From contig JALHNJ010000001.1 of NCBI GenBank assembly GCA_022843585.1, forward strand, positions 930,001 to 994,000: a stretch of 64,000 nucleotides of DNA. Reading direction: 5' to 3'. The stretch is from Chitinophagaceae bacterium (GTDB lineage: Bacteria; Bacteroidota; Bacteroidia; Chitinophagales; Chitinophagaceae). Position 1 is the first letter of the stretch; each line of letters opens with the position of its first letter. Below are positions 1-9,400 of this stretch, piece by piece. The translations under genes and the position numbers were made by a program. The notes below the pieces were generated by a model, which searched no databases, had not been told where the DNA came from, and saw only the letters and a list, made by a program, of their open reading frames with translations.

Positions 1-972
1 ACAAACGTACCTGCTATGAACTACTACAAAGCTAACCCTTCTCTGTTGGCATTGGATAGCCGTTACTTATTAGCTGCGGCTTATGCAACTGCTGGCGATA
101 GAAAATCTTTTACCGCTATGTTGCCAGCATCATTCAGTGGTGAAGAGTCAGTGGCGCAAACTGGTGGTAGCTATTACTCTGATGTGCGGGATGAAGCTAT
201 TGCATTAAATGCATTGATCGATGTCGACCCCGGTAATGCACAGATCGGCACCATGGTAAAACATGTGGCCGATAAATTAAAAGCAAGAAAGTATTTAAGT
301 ACACAGGAAAGAGCATTTGCTTTCTTAGCATTAGGCAAACATGCTAAAGCGGCAAATAATTCTACCGCTACTGCTGAAATAAAAGTAAATGGTAAAACAA
401 TAGCTAAAATAGATGCTGGTCAATGGACCGGTGATATGAAGGCATTGGGTAATAACAATATAGAAATAGCAACAAAAGGTAGTGGCCGTTTATATTATTT
501 TTGGCAGGCTGAAGGCATAAGTGCAAGCGGTGCGTATAAAGAGGAAGATAGTTACCTGAAAGTTCGCCGCCGCTTCTTTGATAGAACTGGTAAGCCTTTA
601 ACAACAAACACATTCAAACAAAATGAGTTGATCATAATTGGTGTTACGTTGGAACGTTCATTTAATACACCGATAGAAAATGTTGTCATCACCGATCTGT
701 TACCTGCCGGTTTTGAAATTGAAAACCCCAGAACCAAAGAAATACCAGGTATGGATTGGATAAAAGATGCAATGACACCAACTGCATTGGATGTACGGGA
801 TGACAGAATACATTTCTTTGTAGATGCCAACAGCAACAAGCAAACGTATTACTATGCGGTTCGTGCAGTATCACCCGGTAATTATAAAATGGGGCCGGTA
901 AGTGCAGATGCAATGTATAATGGAGAGTATCATTCTTATAATGGCGCAGGTGTGGTGAGAGTAGTTCAGTAA
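1..972 (+). CDS. alpha-2-macroglobulin family protein, C-terminal part (cut by window start)
   Basis: The reading frame is open from base 1, so the gene begins upstream of the window; about 323 C-terminal residues are visible. They match the tail of bacterial large alpha-2-macroglobulins: an alpha-helical bundle-like stretch (LLALDSRYLLAAAYATAGD, DEAIALNALIDVDP), a region with TQERAFAFLALGKHA, then beta-rich segments (SYLKVRRRFFDRTGKPL, VVITDLLPAGFEIENPR) ending in YYAVRAVSPGNYKMGPV. In the family these are periplasmic, lipid-anchored protease traps often paired with penicillin-binding protein 1C. The thioester region and signal peptide lie outside the window and cannot be judged. Family assignment is by recognition of the C-terminal motifs. 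Confidence 0.85.
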   Translation, partial: TNVPAMNYYKANPSLLALDSRYLLAAAYATAGDRKSFTAMLPASFSGEESVAQTGGSYYSDVRDEAIALNALIDVDPGNAQIGTMVKHVADKLKARKYLSTQERAFAFLALGKHAKAANNSTATAEIKVNGKTIAKIDAGQWTGDMKALGNNNIEIATKGSGRLYYFWQAEGISASGAYKEEDSYLKVRRRFFDRTGKPLTTNTFKQNELIIIGVTLERSFNTPIENVVITDLLPAGFEIENPRTKEIPGMDWIKDAMTPTALDVRDDRIHFFVDANSNKQTYYYAVRAVSPGNYKMGPVSADAMYNGEYHSYNGAGVVRVVQ

Positions 973-991
973 AGAAAAAAACGATTAGATT

Positions 992-1025
992 TATAGTCCT
1001 GCCAATTGGCGGGACTATATTGTTT
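992..1025 (+). terminator. Rho-independent terminator of the alpha-2-macroglobulin gene
   Basis: A 12-bp stem (992-1003 with 1008-1019, one G-T pair) closes an AATT loop and is followed by TTGTTT. It lies 20 bp after the stop codon. Because a TTG at 1006 falls inside the stem, it argues that the next gene starts at the ATG at 1027 instead. Confidence 0.7.
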
Positions 1026-1026
1026 A

Positions 1027-1884
1027 ATGCAAACCAACTCAAAAAATATTGCCATAGTTTGTAATCAATTGGCAGGATCTGGAATATCTGTGGCATTAGC
1101 AGAGAAAATAGTAGAAAATTTAGTCCACAAAAATATTCCTCATACTCTCTTCAAAGAAAACTGGCCGCCGGATTTTAATGGCTTTACGGATGTATGGATT
1201 GTTGGTGGGGATGGAACACTGAATTATTTTGTTAATCATTATCCGAATATTCAATTACCCCTTGTTGTTTTTAATGGAGGTACAGGGAATGATTTTCACT
1301 GGATGTTGTATGGTAAAATTAGTTTTGAAGAACAACTTCAACAGGCTTTATCAGCAGAACCTAAACCCATTGACCTTGGAAAGTGTAATGAAAAGTATTT
1401 TATCAATGGTGTTGGTATTGGGTTTGAAGGTGAAGTGGTAAGAGGTCTGGCAGGTAAAAAGAAAAAGGCTGGTAAGGCTTCATTTATGGCTATGATACTG
1501 AAAAAAATATTTTCGTATCGTTCAAAAATGTATCGGGTAATAGCAGATAATAAAACACTTACAGCGAAAAAGTATTTTATTATTGATATCAGTAATGGTA
1601 GCAGGGCAGGTGGCGGTTTTCATATTGCACCACAGGCAAAAGCTGATGACGGATTGTTTGATTTGGTTATGATTGATGCACTTCGGCCCTTAATTCGTTT
1701 AAGATGGCTTCCGGTTATGGAGAAAGGACGACACTTAAACCTTTCATTTGTTAATCATTTTAAAGCAAAGCAAATAACCATAGAAAGTAATGCGAGTATT
1801 TCATTTCACCTCGATGGAGAATATTATGAAGCTGCAAAACTTGCTATTGATATAATGCCCGGGAAACTTGCATTCCGCTATTAG
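1027..1884 (+). CDS. diacylglycerol kinase-like lipid kinase (YegS/DgkB family)
   Basis: A 285-residue protein with the two hallmark motifs of the DAGK catalytic domain: GGDGTLN at residues 60-66 and NGGTGND at about 83-89. The C-terminal half carries the beta-sandwich of the family, including SNGSRAGGGFHIAPQAK and a late FHLDGE motif. Members phosphorylate diacylglycerol, sphingoid or related lipids with ATP at the inner membrane face; the substrate cannot be read from sequence. The frame could be opened earlier at a TTG (1006), but that codon lies in the upstream terminator stem, so the ATG at 1027 is preferred. It converges on the aldo/keto reductase gene. Confidence 0.88.
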   Translation: MQTNSKNIAIVCNQLAGSGISVALAEKIVENLVHKNIPHTLFKENWPPDFNGFTDVWIVGGDGTLNYFVNHYPNIQLPLVVFNGGTGNDFHWMLYGKISFEEQLQQALSAEPKPIDLGKCNEKYFINGVGIGFEGEVVRGLAGKKKKAGKASFMAMILKKIFSYRSKMYRVIADNKTLTAKKYFIIDISNGSRAGGGFHIAPQAKADDGLFDLVMIDALRPLIRLRWLPVMEKGRHLNLSFVNHFKAKQITIESNASISFHLDGEYYEAAKLAIDIMPGKLAFRY

Positions 1885-1920
1885 TTTTTAAAAATTCGAT
1901 GCGGTTGTTTAAATGATAGG

Positions 1921-2808
1921 TCAAGCAACATCATGTCCTGTAGATGCAGCCCATAACATAAACCATTCCTCCCTTTCAAGTTGTAAACCAGTATTAGCAA
2001 TAGCTGACTTAAGCCGTTCAATTTTTGATGTACCTAAAACAGGAATTATGCCTGCGGGGTGTGCAGTAAGATAGGCCAGCAGGATGTTATCAATGCCAGC
2101 ACTATATTTTTTATCTAAACCTTGCGCTACGGCCAGAATTCTTTTACTTTTTTGATCTGGTATTGCTGAAAATATACTGCCTCCACCCAACGGAGCCCAG
2201 GCCATCGGAATTATTTTATGCTCAATACACTGGTCTAGTTGTCCGTTATGAAATGGCTCAAGATGTGAGACAGAAATTTCGATTTGATTTACTTCAACCG
2301 GGAAGTATTTATTTATAATAGTTACCTGCGAAGGCGTAAAATTTGATACGCCAAAATGCAATACTTTTCCCTGTTGTTTCAATTTTGTGAATGCCTCAGC
2401 TATTTCTATGGGGTTCATTAATGGATCGGGACGATGTAAAAGAAATACATCTATATAATCTGTATGCAGGTTTTCCAGTGATTGCTCTGCACTTTGTATA
2501 ATATACTTTGAGCTGGTATCGTATGATTTTATTTTATTAGCTGGCCGGTTGACAGAGAGCATTTTAATTCCGCACTTTGTAATCAACTGAATTTTTGTTC
2601 TTAAAGCCGAATTATTTTTCAACGCATCACCAAATTCTTTCTCAGTTGTATAGTCACCATATATATCAGCATGATCAAAGCTGTTAATATTATTTTCAGC
2701 ACAAAATTCTATTGCCGATAAATAAGCGGAAGTAGAAAAACAGGAACCCCATTTCCCCCATTTCATACATCCGGCTATTACGGAAGACAACACTATTTCA
2801 TTTTTCAT
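1921..2808 (-). CDS. aldo/keto reductase (YdhF-like)
   Basis: A 295-residue (alpha/beta)8 barrel NADPH-dependent oxidoreductase. The catalytic tetrad is complete: Asp45 and Tyr50 in FDHADIYG, Lys78 in ITKCG and His125 in LLHRPDPL. The N-terminal GCMKWGKWG and the text around LVHFGVSNFTPSQV-type segments (VLHFGVSNFTPSQ) are close to the E. coli YdhF branch of AKRs, which reduce small carbonyl compounds. No signal peptide, so cytoplasmic. It lies directly downstream of the RRM gene on the same strand, but a strong terminator sits between them, so it probably has its own promoter. Confidence 0.9.
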   Translation of the reverse strand: MKNEIVLSSVIAGCMKWGKWGSCFSTSAYLSAIEFCAENNINSFDHADIYGDYTTEKEFGDALKNNSALRTKIQLITKCGIKMLSVNRPANKIKSYDTSSKYIIQSAEQSLENLHTDYIDVFLLHRPDPLMNPIEIAEAFTKLKQQGKVLHFGVSNFTPSQVTIINKYFPVEVNQIEISVSHLEPFHNGQLDQCIEHKIIPMAWAPLGGGSIFSAIPDQKSKRILAVAQGLDKKYSAGIDNILLAYLTAHPAGIIPVLGTSKIERLKSAIANTGLQLEREEWFMLWAASTGHDVA

Positions 2809-2821
2809 AAAGAGTGAAAAT

Positions 2822-2851
2822 AAAAAAAGTCCGGCTCTTACGAACCGAACT
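2822..2851 (-). terminator. Rho-independent terminator of the RRM protein gene
   Basis: On the minus strand a 10-bp stem (2842-2851 with 2828-2837, two G-T pairs) with loop GTAA is followed by seven T residues (2822-2828). Confidence 0.85.
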
Positions 2852-2880
2852 TATTAAAGCTTCGTGAATATCGTTATTGA

Positions 2881-3321
2881 TTAATAATCGTTATTGTATC
2901 CTCCGCTACCGCCACGGTCACGATTGTAACCGCCGCCGCCACCGCCGCTTTTACCTTTGTAGCCGCCGCCACCGCCGCCGCCTTTGTAGCCACCGCCGCC
3001 ACCGCCGCTGTAGCCACCACCGCCACCGCCGAAGCTTCTTTTCTTGAAGCCACCGCCGCCGCCAGCTCCACCGCCTTCAGGCTTAGGACGACTTTCGTTA
3101 ACTACAATGCCACGACCGTCAACTTCAGAACCGTTCAAAGCTGCAATTGCTGCTTGTGCTTGTTCATCGTTTGCCATTTCTACAAAACCAAAGCCTTTGC
3201 TACGGTTAGTAAATTTGTCTGTAACAATTTTTGCTGATACTACTTCGCCATGTGCTGCGAAAAGGTTTGAAAGATCCTGGTCTTTCAGGTTCCAACTAAG
3301 GTTTCCTACGTAAATGTTCAT
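2881..3321 (-). CDS. RRM RNA-binding protein with glycine-rich tail
   Basis: A 146-residue protein: one RNA-recognition motif (residues 1-80) followed by a glycine-rich tail (about 83-146). RNP2 is IYVGNLSW near residue 3 and RNP1 is KGFGFVEM at 42-49, both with the aromatic residues that stack on RNA bases. The tail is built of GGGGGY-type repeats with interspersed Lys, Tyr and Arg, ending in YNRDRGGSGGYNNDY. The ATG at 3321 is preferred over an earlier in-frame start at 3366, because the RRM begins within three residues of it. Proteins of this kind are common in Bacteroidota and cyanobacteria and are thought to act as RNA chaperones or cold-adaptation proteins. An Ala-rich frame on the same strand is a repeat shadow. 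Confidence 0.93.
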   Translation of the reverse strand: MNIYVGNLSWNLKDQDLSNLFAAHGEVVSAKIVTDKFTNRSKGFGFVEMANDEQAQAAIAALNGSEVDGRGIVVNESRPKPEGGGAGGGGGFKKRSFGGGGGGYSGGGGGGYKGGGGGGGYKGKSGGGGGGYNRDRGGSGGYNNDY

Positions 3322-3546
3322 TTTGAGAGTTTTTAAAAAAATAAAAGTGTCAACAGTAAACAGCACCCATCGAACATATACGGTTTTTCGAAACGTTCAG
3401 GACTTGTGAAACTGAAAGAGCACCAAATGCGTTACAAAATAACGGTTTTTTTATTTACTTACTAACAAATTTAATTTATATGTTAGTTAGCTTATTAGCA
3501 GGCAATTAGCTGTAAGTACCCGATAGCATTGATTTTCAGAGATTAA

Positions 3547-3573
3547 TGAAAAAAACCTGCACTCGGCAGGTTT
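3547..3573 (-). terminator. Rho-independent terminator of the 3604-4806 gene
   Basis: An 8-bp stem AAACCTGC/GCAGGTTT (3553-3560 with 3566-3573), loop of 5, followed on the minus strand by a T-rich run. It lies about 30 bp after the stop codon. Confidence 0.8.
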
Positions 3574-3603
3574 CTTTCAGCTTGATTTTCAGCTTGTTTG
3601 AAA

Positions 3604-4806
3604 TTAGTTTTTCAACAGTTTTGCAGTCTGTATATTACCCATTCCATCATCTAACCTTAAAATATACATTCCTGGCGTCATGCCATTTACATCTACTCTG
3701 GTGTGTGATGCGCCGATAGCAGGAATAATCGTTTTCAATGTTTTTCCTTCCAGTGAGGTAATGACCATTTTAGCACCACGGGTTAATTTTTTATGCGCAA
3801 CTGTTATTTCACTTTGTGCCGGTGTTGGATATACGCTTAGTTTATCAGCATAACTATCTGTAGAATTACCGGAAAGTTTTACAACACCACTGTATTTAAA
3901 ACGACCGTCTATATCGATACTTTTTAAGCGATAATAAACCGTTGTAGCAGGTACATTGTAATTATTAAATGTATAAACTGATTTTCCTTTTGCGGCTACG
4001 CTACCAACCGGAGTAAATGATCTTCCGTCATCACTTCTTTCAACCTGGTATTCCTGTACATTAATTTCATCACTTACATCCCATTTGACGTTTACAGTGT
4101 TATCAGCATTTCTATTTGCTACCATACCGATAAAATCAACGGGCAAAGGAATGTTTAATGGGCCAATAGAAAAATTATCGAATACTGCAAAGAATGGCCC
4201 GTTTAAAATATACGCCACTTCTACTCTGTAGGTAGTATTTGGCCCATTAGTAATATCAGGATCTACTAATCTCATACAAACAAATCCTTCGAAGCCATTA
4301 AGCAATGGAGTTGGTGATGGTCCATTATCTACATAAGGAACAGGTGTACTCCAGGCGGCAAATGATTGAAGACCTGATGTAGCCTCAACATTTGTAACAG
4401 TTCCCTGTCCAGTTGAAGTAACACTTATAAGCCGGATTTGAAAACGATCCACCAATGGATTATTGACAATATAATAGAAACCTACATTAAATGTTCCTAC
4501 AGCATTGGGATTAGGATAAGGTGGAGAAAGAATACTTTGTGCTCTTGGAAAACCCGGAGCAGTTATTCTTATAGGAGGTAAATAGTCTGTCCAGTACCCT
4601 CTGCTTTGATTAAAGAAGAAAGAACTGTCAAAAATACTCCCGTATATACTTGGAGAATTAAAACCATTATCACTTGTGTTAAAGTCAGCAATAACACCCT
4701 GGCATATACCCGGAGTTATTGTGGTAGGCGTTTGTGCCGAAGTGGAAATAGTAAGAAATAGTAGGGATGAAAAAAGCAATGCTTTTAAAGAGTACAAAAG
4801 TTTCAT
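3604..4806 (-). CDS. secreted protein with type A T9SS sorting domain
   Basis: A 400-residue exported protein. Residues 1-24 form a Sec signal peptide (basic MKLLYSLK, hydrophobic core LFSSLLFLTIS, then TSAQ). The middle (about 25-220) has no recognised enzymatic motif. From about 225 to 312 there is a fibronectin-like beta domain (DFIGMVANRNADNTVNVKW, VERSDDGRSFTPVG, YYRLKSIDIDGRF) seen just before many T9SS signals. The last 75 residues are a type A C-terminal domain (LSVYPTPAQSEITV, GMYILRLDDG, AKLLKN), which directs export across the outer membrane and attachment or release. Cargo function is unknown; a surface or extracellular binding role is only inference. Confidence 0.85.
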   Translation of the reverse strand: MKLLYSLKALLFSSLLFLTISTSAQTPTTITPGICQGVIADFNTSDNGFNSPSIYGSIFDSSFFFNQSRGYWTDYLPPIRITAPGFPRAQSILSPPYPNPNAVGTFNVGFYYIVNNPLVDRFQIRLISVTSTGQGTVTNVEATSGLQSFAAWSTPVPYVDNGPSPTPLLNGFEGFVCMRLVDPDITNGPNTTYRVEVAYILNGPFFAVFDNFSIGPLNIPLPVDFIGMVANRNADNTVNVKWDVSDEINVQEYQVERSDDGRSFTPVGSVAAKGKSVYTFNNYNVPATTVYYRLKSIDIDGRFKYSGVVKLSGNSTDSYADKLSVYPTPAQSEITVAHKKLTRGAKMVITSLEGKTLKTIIPAIGASHTRVDVNGMTPGMYILRLDDGMGNIQTAKLLKN

Positions 4807-4985
4807 GAGTTGCTGTTTAAAGAGTAAATGATTATTTTATATGTCTAATTAATTGGACATACTCTTTCACAGGAGGGATATTTGTAAAAGTTAGTCAAAC
4901 AGCATGCCTTGGTTATTTAAACGTAAAGTCTAATGATTCGTGGAGAGGAGTGTAAATAATATTCCCCCTTTCGGGTATAGAAAAT

Positions 4986-5014
4986 AAAAAAGTCCCACTT
5001 GAAAGTGAGACTTT
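4986..5014 (-). terminator. Rho-independent terminator of the rpsF-rpsR-rplI operon
   Basis: An 11-bp stem with one C-A mismatch (4989-4999 with 5004-5014) is flanked by A-rich DNA on the left, giving a T-rich tail on the minus strand. It lies about 22 bp after the rplI stop. Confidence 0.75.
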
Positions 5015-5036
5015 AAAAAAATTATGAATGTTGATT

Positions 5037-5483
5037 TTATTCAGCTATTACTTCAAATTCAACTTCAGTGCTTTTGCCATTACCAAAATCAATAGTGGCT
5101 TTGTAAGTACCAAGTTCTTTTACTTCATCAGGCAGAGTGATTTTTTTACGATCGATCTCATATCCTTTTTGCTCACGGATAGCACGGCTGATCTGAAGAG
5201 AAGTAACGCTACCGAAAATCTTACCACTTGTTCCTGTTTTAGCACCTAGTTTAAGAGGAGCTTCATTCAGTTTAGCAATAACACTGTTTATTTCAGCAAG
5301 CATTTTGTCTTCTTTCTTCTTCACCTGCTTCATTCTCTCTTCTAACTGCTTCTTGTTGCTTAAGCTATTTTCTACAGCTAATTGACGTGGCAGTAAATAA
5401 TTACGGGCATAACCGTTCTTTACTCTTACTACTTCGTTTTTTGCACCAAGATTATCTACATCTTGAATTAATATAATTTCCAT
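5037..5483 (-). CDS. rplI: 50S ribosomal protein L9
   Basis: A 148-residue L9. The N-terminal 23S rRNA-binding domain begins MEIILIQDVDNLGAKNEVVRVKNGYARNYL (given here in part: NLGAKNEVV, NGYARNYLLPR), followed by a long charged connecting helix (KKQLEERMKQVKKKEDK) and the C-terminal domain (KLGAKTGTSGKIFGSVT). The ATG at 5483 places the conserved start MEIILIQDV at residue 1; an in-frame start seven codons earlier is not supported by the family. It is the last gene of the rpsF-rpsR-rplI operon, with 78 bp separating it from rpsR. Confidence 0.97.
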   Translation of the reverse strand: MEIILIQDVDNLGAKNEVVRVKNGYARNYLLPRQLAVENSLSNKKQLEERMKQVKKKEDKMLAEINSVIAKLNEAPLKLGAKTGTSGKIFGSVTSLQISRAIREQKGYEIDRKKITLPDEVKELGTYKATIDFGNGKSTEVEFEVIAE

Positions 5484-5561
5484 TGTTCTCTTTTTGTTCA
5501 CCAACCCAGTTTCGCTTTCGCTACACTGTCTTCCCGATTATAGGCGGGAGTTAGGGTGAGG

Positions 5562-5825
5562 TTATTTTAAAAGGTCTGTTACGTAAGGTAATAATGCCAT
5601 CTGACGGGCTTTCTTCACCGCATCGGAAACTTTGCGCTGGTACTTCAGGCTGTTTCCGGAAAGACGGCGTGGTAATAATTTACCCTGCTCGTTCAGAAAT
5701 TTTTTCAAAAACTCTACATCTTTATAATCGATGTAGCGCATACCGTATTTTTTAAAACGGCAGAATTTTTTTACTCTTTTATCTGCTTTGATCGCAGTAA
5801 GGTATTTTATTTCATTTTTTGCCAT
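5562..5825 (-). CDS. rpsR: 30S ribosomal protein S18
   Basis: An 87-residue S18 with the conserved core [21 protein letters not shown] and [19 protein letters not shown] split across residues 30-75. S18 binds 16S rRNA as a heterodimer with S6. The gene starts 4 bp after rpsF, so the two are translationally close, which fits equimolar synthesis. Confidence 0.98.
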   Translation of the reverse strand: MAKNEIKYLTAIKADKRVKKFCRFKKYGMRYIDYKDVEFLKKFLNEQGKLLPRRLSGNSLKYQRKVSDAVKKARQMALLPYVTDLLK

Positions 5826-5829
5826 GATA

Positions 5830-6186
5830 TTATGCCTCCACTGCTTTTTCGGTATGAGATTTTACACCACTTTTCTTTCTTGCATTGTACTCGACGGCGT
5901 ATTTATCGAGTTTAGTGCATAGGTGACGAAGAACCGCTTCATCACGCAGCAACTGAATTTTTAATTTTTCATTAAATTCTGATTCAGCAGCGTACTCAAG
6001 TACCCAGTAAAGACCAGTTGTTTTTTTCTGGATCGGGTAAGCCAATGATTTAAGACCCCATGGATTTTCTGCTACAATAGAACCACCGTTATCTTTAACG
6101 AGGGTAGCATACTTTTTTTGTTCCGCTTTAAATTCATCATCGCTGAGAACAGGGGTAAAAATCACCATCAATTCGTAATTGTTCAT
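5830..6186 (-). CDS. rpsF: 30S ribosomal protein S6
   Basis: A 118-residue S6, beginning [18 protein letters not shown] and containing [19 protein letters not shown] and the hydrophobic YWVLEYAAE strand. S6 partners S18 on the platform of the 30S subunit. First gene of the operon; the leader upstream has a Bacteroidota -7 box and hairpins that may be an S6:S18 autoregulatory site. Confidence 0.98.
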   Translation of the reverse strand: MNNYELMVIFTPVLSDDEFKAEQKKYATLVKDNGGSIVAENPWGLKSLAYPIQKKTTGLYWVLEYAAESEFNEKLKIQLLRDEAVLRHLCTKLDKYAVEYNARKKSGVKSHTEKAVEA

Positions 6187-6189
6187 GGA

Positions 6190-6286
6190 GATGTTTTTAC
6201 TTTTTTAAATTCGGTTTATCCCATTGGACAGTTCCTGCAGTAGCGGGAAAAGAATCTGCGAACACAGATTTGGGGCGGCAAAGATA
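6190..6286 (-). promoter_or_regulatory. rpsF promoter -7 box and structured leader
   Basis: Reading the minus strand, TATCTTTG (6286-6279) is a perfect Bacteroidota TAnnTTTG -7 box; no TTTG is found at the usual 19-bp spacing. The roughly 90-nt leader that follows contains a hairpin AATCTG/CAGATT (6253-6270) and a second foldable stretch with CCCGCT and GGAA/TTCC arms. Many bacteria have an S6:S18-binding leader upstream of rpsF; that this is one is inference. Confidence 0.5.
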
Positions 6287-6404
6287 GGGGAATTGGCCCA
6301 GAAGCGAAAGGCAAACTCAAACTAAATTTAGTCAATAAACTATACTTGGTAAAAGGGCATTTATTCTTCTTAAATTACTTACAATCAATTAGTTGACAGT
6401 AAAC

Positions 6405-6433
6405 AAAAAAGCCTGCAGCATTGCCGCAGGCTT
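6405..6433 (-). terminator. Rho-independent terminator of the extracellular nuclease gene
   Basis: An 8-bp stem AAGCCTGC/GCAGGCTT (6409-6416 with 6426-6433) with a 9-nt loop is followed on the minus strand by TTTTTTGTTT. Confidence 0.85.
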
Positions 6434-6453
6434 GTATTATTGAAAGAACATAA

Positions 6454-9400
6454 TTACTGCTTGGTGAACTTTTGAACGGTAACAGTACCATCGGCAGTTA
6501 TTATCCGCAGAAAATAAACACCGGTAGCCAGTGATGCTACATTAACAGTAGCTGGTTGGGTAGACCCGTTTATTTGTTTGCTGATAAGCACCTGGCTTTG
6601 TGTATTTAAAATTTGCAGCTGTGCATTTAAGCCAGTTGAATTATCTACTGCAATTCTTATTACATCCGTTGCCGGGTTTGGATAAACACTGAATGTGTAC
6701 TTGTTGTCAAAATTTACACGGCGGATGGCAGAGTATTCAAACTTACTGTCAAGATCAACCGATTTTAAGCGGTAAAGGTTAGCTCCTTTTACCGGAGATG
6801 CATCAGTAATGCTGTAGTTGATGGAACTGTTGCTATTGCCACTTGCAGGAACTACGGCAATTACCTGCCAGCTGTTTCCGCCATTTACCGAACGTTCTAC
6901 TACAAACTCACGGCTATTTACTTCTTGAGAAGTTGTCCAGGTGATTTTGCTGGTTGCATTTTCTTTTATGGCAGAAAAATTAGTGATAGTAACAGGAAGT
7001 GTAACATCTAAAAATAATCCCATCATTATCGCATCATGGTCCGAAGCTCTCCATACTGAATTGGTATAAGTAGCTGCCCATGGATTAACCTGGTCACCAC
7101 CTCCATCATTTATTCCATCATTATAATCTAAATATGTTGGCTCTACCGAATTGGTGTTCCATTTTGCAATACCGGTAACGGTTCCTGCTAAAGAAGGGCT
7201 AACCACAATATGATCCAGTGAACCCACTTGTCCGGCAAACAAATAGGAAGTGGCAGTAGCACTTCCGGCTACTATGTAGCCGGCGGCTCGTAAAATATCC
7301 ATAGGGTCTTCTTCATGATAAGCATTGTAATCGCCTACCGTTATGATGCGGTTAGTACCAGAAGCAGCTATAACGCCGGTAATTGGAGTATTGAAAAAAT
7401 TCAATAATGCATCAGCCTGTAATTTCCTTCTGTTGTTCCAGCAAGATTGTCCGTCACCCTGATCGGCATCTACACCTGCTCCGCCCGGACAACCACCTTT
7501 TGATTTAAAGTGATTGACAACAAAATTAAAAGTCTTGCCATTGGCAAGGCTAAACGTTTGTGCTAAAGGTGGTCTGTCGAATATGGCATCACTACCAAGC
7601 ATAGCTGCGCCAACTGGTGTAACTACGGAAGACTTATAAATGATTGCACAACGAATTTGATCGGTGTTACCTGTTTGTACAGAAGCTCCGTCGTTTACAA
7701 TACTGTAAGTACCGGAGCCAAGCACTGTATTTAAACCATTCACCAGATCTTGCACTGCAGAATTTGCTCCTATACCATCATTTTCTATTTCAATCAATCC
7801 CACAACATCTGCATTTATTTGTGTAAGGGCAGTGATAATTTTATCCCGTTGTCTTGTAAATTCTGCAGGTGAATGGGCACCTCTTGCGGTGGGAAATCCT
7901 CCACCCAAACCATCACCATTAAAATAATTCAACACATTAAAGCTGGCTACTTTTAAATTAGCACTTACGCCATAGCCGGGAACAGCAGGTCTTGCAGCAT
8001 GTGTAAATGTTGGAACGGCTGCGGCGATTGGTTGTATACGATAATTTGAAAATGCAAAACCCAATATGCCGGTAATATTATCGATAGTGCTGCCCACTCT
8101 TACTGTATTATCTGCATTTACATAAGGCAAACTTGGTATAGAACCCCTGCCATCATCCAATAAAATTGTTCGTAGATTATTGCTTGCTGTTAATGCAGTA
8201 ATAGCTGCTACATTACTTGTTCCAGTTGAAGTAGTACCACTTGCTACTGCATCATTCGGATCAAGAATTTGTGTAGGCTGATACACTAAACCACCGGCAG
8301 AAAGTTTTAATTCGCCAAATGAGCCGAGTGCATCATTATCAGTTACTGTAAGTGTACCGGGAAAACGTACCCGCATACCTTCATATTTTTCATAATCGCC
8401 AACAGCAGTTACAGGTAATGTAATATCTGTAAAAGCAGGTAATGGATTTGCATTACTTAAAATAGTTACTGTAGCTGTTGCAAATACAGCCTGGTTAAAG
8501 GATGGAGTAGATCCATTTTCCTGCACCGTACCGGTTACTCTTACTAAATCTCCAACAGTTACTGAGGCGGACGATACTACAAAAATTCCTTCTGAAGTAT
8601 TGGGATCTGCGTCTGCATCCGCATCTTCTTCCTGTATATAAAAACCGGCAGGGCTTAATGTTGGATAGATGCCAGTTACAATTGCTTCAACTGTAAAGCT
8701 ACCAGCCGTTGCGGCAGTGCCTGTACCCTGTATACTCGATATACCAGATGCTTCATTGTCAATAATTGTTATGTTCGAACTAGCATTACCCAATGTATAT
8801 GTACCCGATGGGGATGATAAAGTCATTGTAACTGTTTCTGAACCTTCACTTATTGCATCATCAACTGGGGTAATGGTTACAGTAATTGATGAAACTCCTG
8901 CCGGAACATTTAATATTCCATTTGTAGCAATTAAAGTTGCAGGTGTAACACCAGCCGTTGGTGCAGAAACTAAGGTTGCGCCATAGTCTGTAGTAAATGT
9001 AGCATTGCCTGGTATAGGCAAATCATAATTTACTGTTTCGGCTCCAGTTGTTGCAGGGGAAAAGTTGATAGTAAAAGTTCCGGCAGCACCACCCTCAGCT
9101 GCGTTAGTGCCTGAAGCGATTGAGACAGTTGGTCCGGCAGCAACACCAACAATAACTGAAGTGTTATCAAAAAAAGCGGTTTGACTTCCAGCTGTAGAGC
9201 CATTCCAAAATGCACCCATTAAAGTTAATGGAGTACCGGTGTAAGTACTATTAACAGCTGTTCCCTGGCTTACTAAAGTACCGCTTGCAGGATCAGCAAA
9301 GGCAGTAGCGCCATCATTACGTAAAAGTAATTCCCATGTATTGGTAGATGGGGTATAAATAACTCTTACACTAAGGTATTCAACGCCAAAATCTGTAAGT

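Noticed and set aside
1006-1026. TTG start for the lipid kinase
   Set aside because: Falls in the stem of the upstream terminator; ATG 1027 gives the normal family N-terminus.
2874-3071. Ala-rich open frame over the glycine tail of the RRM gene
   Set aside because: Produced by GCC/GGC repeats read out of frame.
8669-8986. 105-codon plus-strand frame within the nuclease gene
   Set aside because: Antisense of the Calx-beta region; low-complexity Val/Pro/Ala text.
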